The notes beneath the pieces are model-generated. The model made no database searches. It was not told where the DNA came from and saw only the letters and a list, made by a program, of their open reading frames with translations. The translations under genes were made by a program, and so were the position numbers. A stretch of DNA of 64,000 nucleotides from Oceanisphaera litoralis (GTDB lineage: Bacteria; Pseudomonadota; Gammaproteobacteria; Enterobacterales; Aeromonadaceae), in the NCBI RefSeq assembly GCF_016907015.1, contig NZ_JAFBBE010000009.1:62001-126000 (forward strand). The letters are read 5' to 3'. This document shows positions 1 to 8,736 of this stretch, piece after piece. The first letter of the stretch is position 1. The number at the start of each line of letters is the position of its first letter.

Positions 1-2
1 CG

Positions 3-1130
3 GACCTGCATCAATCACTGCTACGGGCCGAGGCCCTGACCCGGCGTGAGCCACTGCCCGAGGCGGTATCCATCGAGCTGGCGCGTCCGCAGCCGATGCC
101 ATTCTGGCCCAAACTCAGGGCACTGCTGCATCCCAATGCCCTTTTGTTCCGCCACGGGGTGCGTCTGAGCCTGTGCTTTACCCTGGGCTATGCCCTGATT
201 ACCGGCCTTGAGCTTGAACGTGGTTACTGGATACTGCTGACCATTCTTTTTGTCTGTAAACCCAGCTTCAGCGCCACCCGCAAGCGACTGATGCAACGTA
301 CCCTGGGAACCTTCGGCGGCATAGTGGCGGCGATTCCCCTGCTTTACGTCTTTCCCTCGGTCGGTGCCCAGCTGGTGATACTGCTGCTGTGCATCTTTAT
401 CTTCTTTACTCAGGTCAAGGTCTATTACAGCTGGGCGGTGGGCTTCGTCACCCTCTTCGTCATGCTGGCCTTCAACCTGCAAGGTGCCGTGACCGAGCCG
501 GTGTTTCTGCCCCGATTGTTGGACACCCTGGTCGGCTGTGCCCTGGCCTTTGTCGCGGTCTGGTTTATCTGGCCCGACTGGCAGCGCCGCCACCTGCCCC
601 GGCTGATGGCCGATGCCATGGAAGCCAACGCTCATTATCTGGCCGCCATTGCCCGTCAGTTCGAACATGGCCGGGATGACGAGCTGGGCTACCGGCTGCC
701 ACGCAAGCAGGCTCACCTGGCGGATAATCAGCTGGCGCTGGCCTGGCAGAATATCCGGGTAGAACCCGTCCCCCGATTTTGGCTGAACCTGTGTTTCGAC
801 ATTGCCTATCGCAACCATGCACTGCTGTCGTATCTATCGACCCTCGGCGCCCATCGCATGCACAGCGCACCCTTGCAGGACGACCAGATCCAGCAACTGG
901 TGGATCGGCTGCTGGCCTCGGCCCGGGCACTGCGCAGCGAAGAGGCGTTGCCGGACTATCCGCCGCTGCCGACCAGTACCATCGACGCCGATAGCGACGA
1001 TGAATGGCTGATCCTCAGCCGTCAGTTATTGAATCACGTCACCCTGCTGGTGAATGCACTTTACCAGCAGGCCCAGGGCTTTCGGCAGCCGGCGCCGGCG
1101 GAAGGTGCACCGAGCCCGGGACTTGGGTAA
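3..1130 (+). CDS. yccS: YccS/FUSC-family inner-membrane protein, 3' part
   Basis: The reading frame is open from the left edge of the window, so the 5' half is missing; about 375 codons remain. The visible part has roughly six hydrophobic segments in a row, from GVRLSLCFTLGYALITGLEL to LLDTLVGCALAFVAVWFIW, then a long soluble C-terminal tail. This order, and phrases such as RGYWILLTILFVCKPSFSATRKR, match the C-terminal half of YccS, a FUSC-type membrane protein of unknown physiological role, probably a transporter or efflux component. An ATG at 96 is internal, not a start. tusE follows about 57 bp downstream in the same direction. The family call is secure; the function is not established. 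Confidence 0.85.
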   Translation, partial: DLHQSLLRAEALTRREPLPEAVSIELARPQPMPFWPKLRALLHPNALLFRHGVRLSLCFTLGYALITGLELERGYWILLTILFVCKPSFSATRKRLMQRTLGTFGGIVAAIPLLYVFPSVGAQLVILLLCIFIFFTQVKVYYSWAVGFVTLFVMLAFNLQGAVTEPVFLPRLLDTLVGCALAFVAVWFIWPDWQRRHLPRLMADAMEANAHYLAAIARQFEHGRDDELGYRLPRKQAHLADNQLALAWQNIRVEPVPRFWLNLCFDIAYRNHALLSYLSTLGAHRMHSAPLQDDQIQQLVDRLLASARALRSEEALPDYPPLPTSTIDADSDDEWLILSRQLLNHVTLLVNALYQQAQGFRQPAPAEGAPSPGLG

Positions 1131-1187
1131 CATCACGCCTCCATGAGCGCAAAGAAGATGAAAGAAGGTGACAGAAGGTGAATGATT

Positions 1188-1517
1188 ATGTTCGAGTTTG
1201 AGGGGCGCACCATAGAAACCGATGCCCAGGGCTATCTTAAACAGCATCGGGACTGGCAGCCGGAGATGGTGGCTATTCTGGCCGAGCAGGAAAGCATTAC
1301 GCTGACTCCCGAACACTGGGAAGTGATCCAGTTCGTGCGCGAGTTTTATCTCAAATACAACACCTCGCCGGCCATGCGCGCCCTGGTCAAGGCCATGGCC
1401 AAAGAGCTGGGTGAAGAAAAAGGCAACAGCCGTTACCTGTACCGGCTGTTCCCCAAGGGTCCGGCCAAACAGGCCACCAAGCTCGCCGGCCTGCCAAAAC
1501 CGGTGAAGTGCATCTAG
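1188..1517 (+). CDS. tusE: Sulfur relay protein TusE (DsrC family)
   Basis: A 109-residue protein of the TusE/DsrC family, which accepts persulfide sulfur from the TusBCD complex and passes it to MnmA for 2-thiouridine formation at the tRNA wobble base. The C-terminal tail ends KPVKCI, so the sulfur-carrying cysteine sits second from the end as the family requires. [11 protein letters not shown] and the [14 protein letters not shown] stretch are also typical. An upstream ATG at 1182 would add two residues, but the AAGG at 1175-1178 is only 3 nt from it and 9 nt from the ATG at 1188, so 1188 is preferred. tusBCD is not in the window. Confidence 0.93.
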   Translation: MFEFEGRTIETDAQGYLKQHRDWQPEMVAILAEQESITLTPEHWEVIQFVREFYLKYNTSPAMRALVKAMAKELGEEKGNSRYLYRLFPKGPAKQATKLAGLPKPVKCI

Positions 1518-1525
1518 ACCGTAGA

Positions 1526-1574
1526 TGTGAGGTGTGAGATGTGAGGTGTGAGGTGTGAGGTGTGAGGTGTGAGA
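1526..1574. repeat. Seven-copy 7-bp tandem repeat (TGTGAGG)
   Basis: Seven consecutive 7-bp units, TGTGAGG or TGTGAGA, fill the gap between tusE and its terminator. A related GTGAGG-rich run occurs at 57864-57932, also just beside a terminator. No coding role is visible. Confidence 0.85.
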
Positions 1575-1578
1575 GCAT

Positions 1579-1609
1579 AAAAAAGCCCGAATTGATTCGG
1601 GCTTTTTTA
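1579..1609. terminator. Bidirectional terminator between tusE and grxD
   Basis: The stem AAAAAGCCCGAA / TTCGGGCTTTTT with a TTGA loop has A- and T-runs on opposite sides, so it can stop transcription of the convergent tusE and grxD in both directions. Confidence 0.9.
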
Positions 1610-1646
1610 TCGCTTAACGCTTATGGCTTACCGCTGCCCTTGGGGC

Positions 1647-1985
1647 TTATTCCTGTTCCGACTTGGGATACTTGGCGGCGGTTTCCTTGATCAGCGGCTG
1701 CAGTTCGCCCTGCTGGAACATTTCCATGATGATGTCGCAACCACCCACCAGCTCACCGTCGACCCACAGCTGGGGGAAGGTCGGCCAGTTGGCGTATTTC
1801 GGCAGCTCGGCACGAATTTCCGGGTTTTGCAGAATATCCACGTAGGCGAAGGGTTCGCCACAGTTCATCAGCGCCTGAGAGGCCTGGGCAGAAAAACCAC
1901 AGCTGGGGAATTTGGGCGACCCTTTCATGTAAAGCAGAATCGGATTTTCACTGATTTGGGTTTTGATTTTTTCAATTGTATCCAT
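1647..1985 (-). CDS. grxD: Monothiol glutaredoxin GrxD (Grx4 type)
   Basis: A 112-residue cytosolic monothiol glutaredoxin. The active-site motif CGFS (in KFPSCGFSAQ) marks the class that binds a [2Fe-2S] cluster with glutathione and works in Fe-S cluster delivery rather than general disulfide reduction. WPTFPQLWVDGELVGGCDI is the glutathione-binding part. The start at 1985 gives MDTIEKIK and has GAGGTG 4 nt upstream; a longer in-frame version beginning at 2039 has no matching family sequence. It is divergent from sodB, an arrangement common in Vibrio and Aeromonas relatives. Confidence 0.95.
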   Translation of the reverse strand: MDTIEKIKTQISENPILLYMKGSPKFPSCGFSAQASQALMNCGEPFAYVDILQNPEIRAELPKYANWPTFPQLWVDGELVGGCDIIMEMFQQGELQPLIKETAAKYPKSEQE

Positions 1986-2197
1986 AGGGCACCTCAGCAG
2001 ACAGCTGTATGTTAAAAAACGTGATGTGTTAAAGGCCACATTCTACTTTATCCCTCTGTGGTCACAAGAGCGGGCCGCCATAAATCGGTATTGGCAATGC
2101 ATTAACCTGAAGCAAGACCCACACCGATGGCGTTTCGACTGAAAGCCACCGCTTTTCAGTGCCTTTCAGCTCCGGGGTACCCCTACAAAAGCTGTTG

Positions 2198-2227
2198 TTG
2201 TTTAGCCGTCCGGCAAACTGCTACAAT
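2198..2227 (+). promoter_or_regulatory. Candidate sodB promoter in the grxD-sodB gap
   Basis: In the 363-bp gap (1986-2348), TTGTTT at 2198-2203 and TACAAT at 2222-2227 are 18 bp apart, a fair sigma70 match, which would leave an untranslated leader of about 115 nt before sodB. The only other visible structure is a weak hairpin near 2138-2160 (CTGAAAG...CTTTCAG type). No convincing Fur box was found. Confidence 0.35.
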
Positions 2228-2348
2228 CCTTTCAGCAATTTAGCGGTTTGCGGCTAAAAATGTCGGCCGTCCCGCCATGGAAAGAAAGCAAGTCAGCAAT
2301 GTCGAGACCAGCCTCAAGGCTGGCACCATCAAAATGGAGAATATAATA

Positions 2349-2930
2349 ATGGCATTTGAACTTCCCGCTCTGCCTTACGCCAAAAACGCACTGGAACCTC
2401 ATATCTCTCAGGAAACCCTGGAATACCACCACGGCAAACACCACAACTCCTACGTGGTCAACCTGAACAACCTGGTTCCCGGCACCGAGTTCGAAGGCAA
2501 GTCTCTGGAAGAGATCATCACCTCTTCTACCGGTGGCATCTTCAACAACGCCGCCCAGATCTGGAACCACACCTTCTACTGGAACTGTCTGGCTCCCAAC
2601 GGTGGCGGCGAGCCGACCGGCGCCCTGGCCGATGCCATCAAGGCGACCTTCGGTTCTTTCGACGCCTTCAAAGAAGAGTTCACCAAATCCTGTGTGACCA
2701 ACTTCGGCTCCGGCTGGACCTGGCTGGTGAAGAAGGCCGACGGCTCCGTTGCCATCGCCAACACCTCCAACGCCGGTTGCCCGCTGACCGACGCCGCTAC
2801 CCCGCTGCTGACCTGCGATGTATGGGAACATGCCTACTACATCGACTACCGCAACGTGCGTCCCGACTATGTAAAAGCCTTCTGGGCTCTGGTCAACTGG
2901 GACTTCGTGGCAGAAAACTTCGCCAAATAA
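2349..2930 (+). CDS. sodB: Iron superoxide dismutase SodB
   Basis: A 193-residue cytoplasmic Fe-SOD that dismutates superoxide to oxygen and peroxide. The metal ligands can be placed in [10 protein letters not shown] (first His), WNHTFYWN (second His) and [11 protein letters not shown] (Asp and His). [19 protein letters not shown] is the iron-type rather than manganese-type signature. The start MAFELPAL at 2349 has GGAG about 10 nt upstream and matches the usual N-terminus; an in-frame extension to 2277 does not. It is monocistronic, with its own terminator. Confidence 0.97.
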   Translation: MAFELPALPYAKNALEPHISQETLEYHHGKHHNSYVVNLNNLVPGTEFEGKSLEEIITSSTGGIFNNAAQIWNHTFYWNCLAPNGGGEPTGALADAIKATFGSFDAFKEEFTKSCVTNFGSGWTWLVKKADGSVAIANTSNAGCPLTDAATPLLTCDVWEHAYYIDYRNVRPDYVKAFWALVNWDFVAENFAK

Positions 2931-2945
2931 GTTCCGGTTAGTGAA

Positions 2946-2974
2946 AAACACCCCGGCTCGCCGGGGTGTTTTTG
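2946..2974 (+). terminator. sodB rho-independent terminator
   Basis: The stem AACACCCCGG / CCGGGGTGTT with a CTCG loop is followed by a T-run, starting 15 nt after the sodB stop. Confidence 0.92.
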
Positions 2975-3306
2975 TTTCTGCCTATTTTTATTTATCGCCT
3001 TGAAGTGAACTTGTAGCACAACCGAATGACCATGGCGCCTATCTGATGGCACGCTCAATCCGGGTTTAAGTGCAAGCTCATCCATAGCCCTGCCGGTCAA
3101 TCGCTGAAGTCCGTGGCCCCGGGGGAAGCATCGATTTGACCCAATCACCACACGGCGCTTGCTTGACTTCAACCTTGTTGCAAACAACCATTGGCCCATT
3201 CCACGTCCAAGGTGTGTGCACTGTAAACGCCCTTGGCCTGCAAAAACCGGCATATCCTGTTGAGGCAATGCAAGATGACACTATCAGCTCAGGAGCGCGC
3301 CCCAGA
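2975..3306. other. Intergenic stretch before the sensor kinase
   Basis: About 330 bp without a convincing gene. In-frame codons upstream of the kinase start are open from 3136, but the translation does not resemble the family N-terminus. No copy of the CusR-type box found at 8624 and 9974 is seen here, so the kinase may not share the operon's regulation. Confidence 0.5.
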
Positions 3307-4743
3307 GTGAAAGGTTTACTATCCCTGACCGCCCGCTTAAGCATTTTGTTTGGACTCACCATGCTCGGCATCTGGATACTGGTCAGCGTACTGCTGTTAC
3401 ATGCCCTGAGTCACCATTTCGATAAGCAGGACGACACTGAGATCACCGGCAAGCTGCAACTGGCCACAAACTTCCTGTCGGCACATATCGAGTCGGGAGC
3501 ACAGGACTGGTCATCCCTGAATCGTCAGCTTAATGATGCCCTTCTGGGTCACCACAGCCTCTATATTCTTATCCTGGATCCACAAGGCCAGGTGTTGGCC
3601 GATATTCACCCGCCTGGTTCGGCACAGCCCGGCATGGCAGCGGGGAATGGCAGATGGGGGATAACCCCGGGAAGCATTGAAAACTGGCGTGATAGGGGCA
3701 CCGTTTTTCGCAGTATAACGGAGCAGTGGGTGCCGGAAGGTAGAGGGAAGCAGGCCGAGCTCCCCCCCTATTTTCTTGTGCGTGCCACCATAGATACCAG
3801 TTATCACCAACATTTTATCGATGAAATAAAAAATGGGCTGTATTGGTTTACCCTGGGTATCGGCGTAATTTCACTCTTTCTCGGGTGGGTTGCCTCCCGG
3901 ACAGGATTGAAGCCGCTGCGTGAATTGACATCGGTCTCTAAAAAGGTGACCGCCAGTCAACTCAACCAGCGCTTGTCACTGGATCATGCTCCCTCCGAGC
4001 TCTACGCCCCCATCAAGGCATTCAATACCATGCTTGACCGCCTGGAGGCGTCATTTCAGCGGCTGTCAGAATGCTCTTCCGATATTGCCCACGAGCTGCG
4101 TACACCGGTGAACAGCCTGATGATGCAAACTCAGGTGGCGCTGGCACAACCACGAGATGCCGAGGACTATAAGGAAGTGCTTTATGCCAATCTGGAAACA
4201 GCCGAGCGACTGGCGAGAATGATTGGTGAAATGCTGTTTCTGGCCAAATCGGAGCAGGGCCAGCTGGCCATGCAGCGTGAGCCACTTGAACTGGCCGATG
4301 AACTGGACGAATTGCTTGAGTTTTTCGAGCCGCTCGCCAGTGAAAAGCAGGTACGGTTACAACGGCAAGGCAGCGCCAACCTGCTGGGTGACAGATCCAT
4401 GCTGCAAAGGGCATTCAGCAACCTGCTGAGCAATGCCATTCGCTATACACCGGCGCAAGGCGACGTGCGCATTACTATATGTAACGACAGCAAGGGCACC
4501 ACCGTTAAGGTCGCCAATCCAGGTCCGGCCATTCCACCCGAACAGTGGCCTCGCCTGTTCGATCGTTTTTACCGAGCCGACAGTGCCCGTCAGTCGGTCA
4601 CCGAGGGCACCGGGCTTGGCCTGGCTATCGCCAAGGCGATTATCACCGCGCACTATGGGACTTTATCCGTATACTCCAATGAACGGGAAACCTGCTTTAC
4701 GGCCCATTTTGCCCGCACAGACCCGTTAACTACTATCGAATAA
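3307..4743 (+). CDS. cusS: Heavy-metal (copper) sensor histidine kinase, CusS-like
   Basis: A membrane histidine kinase of the CusS/PcoS type. Order: TM1 (LSILFGLTMLGIWILVSVLLL), periplasmic sensor of about 130 residues, TM2 (FTLGIGVISLFLGWVAS), HAMP, HisKA with the H-box SSDIAHELRTPVNSL, then HATPase with NLLSNAIRYTP and GTGLGLAIAKAI. The GTG at 3307 is chosen because AGGAG lies 11 nt upstream and it gives 478 residues, the usual CusS length; ATG at 3268 is the alternative. It converges with the cop operon, stops 4 nt apart, and lies 4 kb from its probable partner regulator at 8737. Copper as the signal is inferred from context. Confidence 0.85.
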   Translation: MKGLLSLTARLSILFGLTMLGIWILVSVLLLHALSHHFDKQDDTEITGKLQLATNFLSAHIESGAQDWSSLNRQLNDALLGHHSLYILILDPQGQVLADIHPPGSAQPGMAAGNGRWGITPGSIENWRDRGTVFRSITEQWVPEGRGKQAELPPYFLVRATIDTSYHQHFIDEIKNGLYWFTLGIGVISLFLGWVASRTGLKPLRELTSVSKKVTASQLNQRLSLDHAPSELYAPIKAFNTMLDRLEASFQRLSECSSDIAHELRTPVNSLMMQTQVALAQPRDAEDYKEVLYANLETAERLARMIGEMLFLAKSEQGQLAMQREPLELADELDELLEFFEPLASEKQVRLQRQGSANLLGDRSMLQRAFSNLLSNAIRYTPAQGDVRITICNDSKGTTVKVANPGPAIPPEQWPRLFDRFYRADSARQSVTEGTGLGLAIAKAIITAHYGTLSVYSNERETCFTAHFARTDPLTTIE

Positions 4744-4747
4744 CGGC

Positions 4748-5185
4748 TTACTCTATGCCCTGTTGCCGCTGCTGTGCACGGATGTAGGCAATGATGTCGC
4801 CAACTTCTTCGCGGGTGACGCCGGGCACCGGTGGCATGTCGCCAAAGCGCCAATGATGGGCGCGTACCCCGTTGGCGGCCGCGCGGTAAAAGGCCTCGTC
4901 ACCATGATGGGATGGCTCATACACCTTGTGAATAAAGGGTGGTCCCTGGCGAGTGCCTTTCAAGTCTGCCCCATGACAGCTGGCGCAGTTATCCTTATAA
5001 GCCAGCTTGCCCTGCTGTATTTGCTCGGTTCTGACGGACAAGTCACCCGGCAGAAAATGACTGCCCACCATGGCGATCGCTGCCAATATCACCATTCCTG
5101 TACCCCATAACCACCAGCGGTTAGCCTTTGATGTTTTGTGCACGGCGTTACTTACCTTCTTGCTCGGCTGACTAAAAAATGGCAT
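4748..5185 (-). CDS. Membrane-anchored c-type cytochrome of the copper operon
   Basis: A 145-residue protein with one N-terminal membrane anchor (WWLWGTGMVILAAIAMVGSHF) and one periplasmic cytochrome c domain. The haem motif CASCH is at about residue 68, and the distal Met is probably in RFGDMPPVPGVT. It is the last gene of copA-copB-cupredoxin-cyt c, 25 nt after the cupredoxin. Similar small cytochromes c accompany copper and multicopper-oxidase operons and may take electrons during Cu(I) oxidation; that role is inference. Confidence 0.85.
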   Translation of the reverse strand: MPFFSQPSKKVSNAVHKTSKANRWWLWGTGMVILAAIAMVGSHFLPGDLSVRTEQIQQGKLAYKDNCASCHGADLKGTRQGPPFIHKVYEPSHHGDEAFYRAAANGVRAHHWRFGDMPPVPGVTREEVGDIIAYIRAQQRQQGIE

Positions 5186-5210
5186 GGGAGCCTACCCATA
5201 CCATTATCCT

Positions 5211-5696
5211 TTACATCACCTGTACCCGGCCCTTCATGCCCGCTTCCATATGGCCGGGGATCAGGCAGGCAAAGTCGACGGTGCCGGCCTGATCAAACTG
5301 CCAGACCAGGCCGCCTTTCTGACCCGGTTGCAGGCTGATCATATTGGGCTCGGCGTGTTTCATATCCGGCATCTGGCGCATCATCTCGGCGTGCTCCTGC
5401 AACGATGAAAGGTTGCCAATCACCAGCTCATGGGTCAGCTTACCCGGGTTTTTAATAAAGAAACGCACGGTTTCACCCGCTTTCACCTCGATTTGTGCCG
5501 GTGAAAAACGCATATCATCGCTCATCACCACTTCGATGGTGCGGCTGACCTCGGCAGAACTCCCGGGCCGGCCTATGCCGTGCATATCCTGCTGCATGGC
5601 TGCCATATCATGGCCTTGGTGGCCACCGTGTTCACCGGCGGCCAAGGCCAGGCCTGGCAACAACGACAGCATTAAAACCGGTAGTGTCTTTTTCAT
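5211..5696 (-). CDS. Periplasmic cupredoxin-family copper protein (CopI-like)
   Basis: 161 residues. A signal peptide (MKKTLPVLMLSLLPGLALA) is followed by a His/Met-rich linker (GEHGGHQGHDMAAM) and a cupredoxin fold. Type 1 copper ligands are visible as His in KLTHELVIG and Cys, His and Met in FACLIPGHMEAGM. Proteins of this shape are called CopI or copper-resistance cupredoxins and act in periplasmic copper tolerance. The start at 5696 has AAGGAGAG 7 nt upstream. It lies 43 nt after copB and 25 nt before the cytochrome gene, so it is co-transcribed. Confidence 0.85.
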   Translation of the reverse strand: MKKTLPVLMLSLLPGLALAAGEHGGHQGHDMAAMQQDMHGIGRPGSSAEVSRTIEVVMSDDMRFSPAQIEVKAGETVRFFIKNPGKLTHELVIGNLSSLQEHAEMMRQMPDMKHAEPNMISLQPGQKGGLVWQFDQAGTVDFACLIPGHMEAGMKGRVQVM

Positions 5697-5739
5697 CTGT
5701 CTCTCCTTGATGTGCGTTTTATCACGCAATAATGATGGG

Positions 5740-6675
5740 TTAAAACCAGAACCGCACCCCGGCGACCCAACGGGTTTCCTGGGTTGCTTCGCCTTCTTCC
5801 CGCACCAGGTCTGCGGTGTTGCCCAGGGCCGCCGCCCATTCCCAGCCTGCATAGGGAGCGAACTGTCGGCTGAACTCATAACGCAGGCGGGCACCGGCCA
5901 CCAGTTCGGACAAGCCACGGCCCTGACCGCGCTCGGCATCATCCTTGCCATAGGCGGTCAGCTCGGCCCTGGGTTGCAGTACCCATCGCTGGGTCAGCAA
6001 AAGCTCATATTCCCCTTCCACCGCCAGCGCCGTTTGTCCGTCGTCGCCCAGATAGGCGGTGGCATCGATCTCGAACCAGTACGGCGCCAGGCCCGCTACC
6101 CCCAAGGCCAGCCAGCCCTGATCCGGCCCGTGGCCGGTGTCGTAACGAACACCCAGTTCGCTGTTCCAGAAGGTGGTCAGGGCATGGCTCCATAACAGTT
6201 CGGTGCTGGCTTCCTCCAGTCGACCACTGTCTATATCGCCTTCGGCCTTGAGCACCGCCCTGTCGTAGTCACGACCAAACCAGGCGCGAGCATCATAGGT
6301 CAGTGCATGGCCTTCATCCTTGTCGACCCGCTCCAGCCGATCGACCAGCACACCGTAAAAAGTATGTTCGTCGGCCAGTCGCAGTTGCCGCAGGCCGGGC
6401 AAAACATAGGGCCCTTCTTCCAGGGTAAAGCCACCGGAATAGGCATGGGGATCCCGGGCATCGGCGGGCGCCGAGCCACCCTGCATCTGCATGCTGTCAT
6501 GATCCATGCCTCCCATCTGGCTGTGGTCCATATCCTGCGCCTGGCCATGGTCCATGCCCTGCATCTGACTGTGGTCCATGCCCTGCATCTGACTGTGGTC
6601 CATGCCCTGAGCCAGCGCCACCCCGGCCGGCAACGCCGTCAAGGCCAGCAGCATGCTGCTCCATCCGGACTTCAT
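5740..6675 (-). CDS. copB: Copper resistance outer-membrane protein CopB
   Basis: 311 residues: a signal peptide (MKSGWSSMLLALTALPAGVALA), five MDH-containing repeats of the MDHSQMQG type as a periplasmic metal-binding segment, then a CopB/PcoB domain of about 220 residues ending WVAGVRFWF, a terminal aromatic typical of outer-membrane beta-barrels. CopB is thought to work with CopA in sequestering or exporting copper. Two starts are possible: 6675 (AAAGGAAAA upstream, clean signal peptide, chosen) or 6705, whose ATG overlaps the copA stop as ATGA and adds ten residues. Confidence 0.9.
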   Translation of the reverse strand: MKSGWSSMLLALTALPAGVALAQGMDHSQMQGMDHSQMQGMDHGQAQDMDHSQMGGMDHDSMQMQGGSAPADARDPHAYSGGFTLEEGPYVLPGLRQLRLADEHTFYGVLVDRLERVDKDEGHALTYDARAWFGRDYDRAVLKAEGDIDSGRLEEASTELLWSHALTTFWNSELGVRYDTGHGPDQGWLALGVAGLAPYWFEIDATAYLGDDGQTALAVEGEYELLLTQRWVLQPRAELTAYGKDDAERGQGRGLSELVAGARLRYEFSRQFAPYAGWEWAAALGNTADLVREEGEATQETRWVAGVRFWF

Positions 6676-6701
6676 TGACGTTTTCCTTTTGTTGATACGG
6701 C

Positions 6702-8540
6702 TCATGACACCACCACCTCGCGGAACATGCCCGCATCCATATGGAACATAAGATGACAGTGCCAGGCCCAGCGCCCCGGGGCATCGGCAGTCACCAGGAA
6801 GCTGATCCGCTGGGCCGGTTGTACCTGTATGGTATGGCGCCGTACCAGAAACTCCCCCTCCGGACTCTCCAGCTCGCTCCACATGCCGTGCAGATGCATG
6901 GGGTGGGTCATCATGGTGTCATTGTGCAGAATAATACGCACCCGTTCGCCGTAGTTCAGGTGAACCGGGGTGGAACTGCCGAACTCGACCCCGTCGAAGG
7001 ACCAGGTATAACGCTCCATGTTGCCGGTCAGGTGCAGCTCTATTTCCCGCTCCGGTGGCCGTGGGTCCATGGGGCCGCCCGGGGTGCGCAAGTCGGCCAG
7101 GGTCAGTACCCGACGGCCGTTGTTGCGCAGCCCCACACCGGGATCGTCCAGATTGGTACGTGGCGTATCCACCCGCATATCCACGCTGGGACCGTATTCG
7201 CTACGGGCATGGCGCACTTCACGACTCGCCTTGGCCAGACCGCCGGCCATGGCACCATGATCCATTCCAGTCATGGCGCCCATCTCCATGCCGCTATGGT
7301 CCATTCCAGTCATGGCGCCCATATCCATACCGCCATGGACCATGCCGCCCATATCCATACCGCCATGGTCCATGTCACCCATGTCACCCATGTCACCCAT
7401 GTCACCCATCATATCGGCCATCGTCAGATTCTGGGGTGGGTCCAGCTCGGGTATGATGGCAAGCAGCCCCTCGCGCGTGGCCAGGGTGCCACTGGCATAG
7501 CCGGTCCTGTCCATCGCCTGGGCGAACAGGGTATAGGCCTCGGCGGTGGGCTCGACGATAACATCATAGGTTTCGCCGGGGCCGAAGCGAAATTCATCCA
7601 CCGTTACCGGCTCGACATTCAGGCCGTCGGCCTGTACCACCGTCATCTTGAGCCCGGGAATACGCACATCATAAAAGCTGTTACCGGCACCATTGATAAA
7701 GCGCAACCGCACCCGCTCCCCCTGCTTGAACAGGGCCGTCCAGTTGCCGGCAGGCGTGGTGCCGTTCATCAGGTAGGTCAGGGTCTGGGATGACAAGTCC
7801 GCCAGATCGCTCGGGCTCATTCTCATCTCGTTCCACATCTGCCGCTTGCTCAGTGCCGCCTTCAGACCGTCGCTGGAGACATCGCGGAAGAAGTCGAATA
7901 CGGTGGGTTGATTGAAGTTGTAGAAATCGCCCTGATTCTTGAGTTTACCGAACACCCGCATCGGGTTTTCGTCGGTCCAGTCGGACAGCAGCACCAGGTG
8001 CTCACGGTCGGCCTGAATGGTCTCGCCTTCGGCCGGGTCGATGATCAGGCCACCGTACATGCCGGTCAGCTCCTGCATGCCCGAATGAGAGTGATACCAG
8101 TAGGTGCCGCTCTGCTCCAGCGTGAACCGATAGGTAAAGGTCTCGCCGGGGGCAATACCGGGGAAGCTGATGCCCGGCACCCCGTCCATCTGGTAGGGCA
8201 GTATGATACCGTGCCAGTGAATGGAGGTCGGCTCCTTGAGCCGGTTGGTAACGCGGATGGTGACCTCGTCTCCTTCACGCATGCGCAGGGTGGGCCCCGG
8301 GATAGAGCCGTTGATGGTGGTGGCCATGCGCGCCTTGCCGGTGAAGTTGACCGGGGTTTCATCGATCACCAGATCGAATTCGGTACCGGTCAGCACGGGA
8401 ACGTCGCCGGTCAGGGTGCCCGGGCTGGCGGCCTGGGCCGGTCTTAGCATGGGCGCCATGCCCAACACCACTCCACCGGCGGCCAGACCTTGAACAAATC
8501 GACGGCGGGGTAAATTCGGCCTGTTAGAAGAAAGCTTCAT
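6702..8540 (-). CDS. copA: Periplasmic multicopper oxidase CopA (copper resistance)
   Basis: 612 residues. A Tat signal (PRRRFVQGLAAGG, residues 11-23) predicts export of the folded, copper-loaded enzyme. Copper-cluster ligands are visible: HWH at 108-110, HSH at 150-152, HPMHLHG and HCHLMFHMDAGM in the last 80 residues. A Met/His-rich insertion between the second and third cupredoxin domains (repeated MGD, then MDHGGMDMGG-type units) is typical of CopA/PcoA and binds extra copper. It probably oxidises Cu(I) to Cu(II) in the periplasm. It is the first gene of the operon, divergent from the response regulator and facing the box at 8624. Confidence 0.95.
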   Translation of the reverse strand: MKLSSNRPNLPRRRFVQGLAAGGVVLGMAPMLRPAQAASPGTLTGDVPVLTGTEFDLVIDETPVNFTGKARMATTINGSIPGPTLRMREGDEVTIRVTNRLKEPTSIHWHGIILPYQMDGVPGISFPGIAPGETFTYRFTLEQSGTYWYHSHSGMQELTGMYGGLIIDPAEGETIQADREHLVLLSDWTDENPMRVFGKLKNQGDFYNFNQPTVFDFFRDVSSDGLKAALSKRQMWNEMRMSPSDLADLSSQTLTYLMNGTTPAGNWTALFKQGERVRLRFINGAGNSFYDVRIPGLKMTVVQADGLNVEPVTVDEFRFGPGETYDVIVEPTAEAYTLFAQAMDRTGYASGTLATREGLLAIIPELDPPQNLTMADMMGDMGDMGDMGDMDHGGMDMGGMVHGGMDMGAMTGMDHSGMEMGAMTGMDHGAMAGGLAKASREVRHARSEYGPSVDMRVDTPRTNLDDPGVGLRNNGRRVLTLADLRTPGGPMDPRPPEREIELHLTGNMERYTWSFDGVEFGSSTPVHLNYGERVRIILHNDTMMTHPMHLHGMWSELESPEGEFLVRRHTIQVQPAQRISFLVTADAPGRWAWHCHLMFHMDAGMFREVVVS

Positions 8541-8623
8541 AACAATCTGCCCTTTTTATTAAAAATGGGTTATCCGGAGTCTTCAGCATACCGGTTGGCG
8601 GCTGTCCCACAGATGACCCCGCC

Positions 8624-8639
8624 ATTACAAATTTGTCAT
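8624..8639. promoter_or_regulatory. CusR/CopR-type operator between copA and the response regulator
   Basis: ATTACAAATTTGTCAT differs by one base from the dyad core ATGACAA-NN-TTGTCAT known for E. coli CusR. It lies in the divergent copA / response-regulator gap, where it could drive both. A second near-identical copy is at 9974-9989. Confidence 0.8.
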
Positions 8640-8736
8640 GTAAAGTGTGGCAGCCTGCGTTCCTTGGCTGCTGCTGGTCTCCCCTATTTTTTCTGATAGG
8701 CTGTCAGCTATCCGAGCAAGCACAACAAGAACTCAC

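Noticed and set aside
1526-1574. CRISPR-like array of 7-bp units
   Set aside because: Units are 7 bp with no spacers; a simple tandem repeat.
7270-7420. Repeat region in copA as an assembly artefact
   Set aside because: The repeats stay in frame and encode the expected Met/His-rich metal-binding insertion of CopA.
6741-7793. 350-codon plus-strand frame opposite copA
   Set aside because: Produced by the Met-rich repeats of copA read backwards (His/Thr/Val repeats); no start signal.
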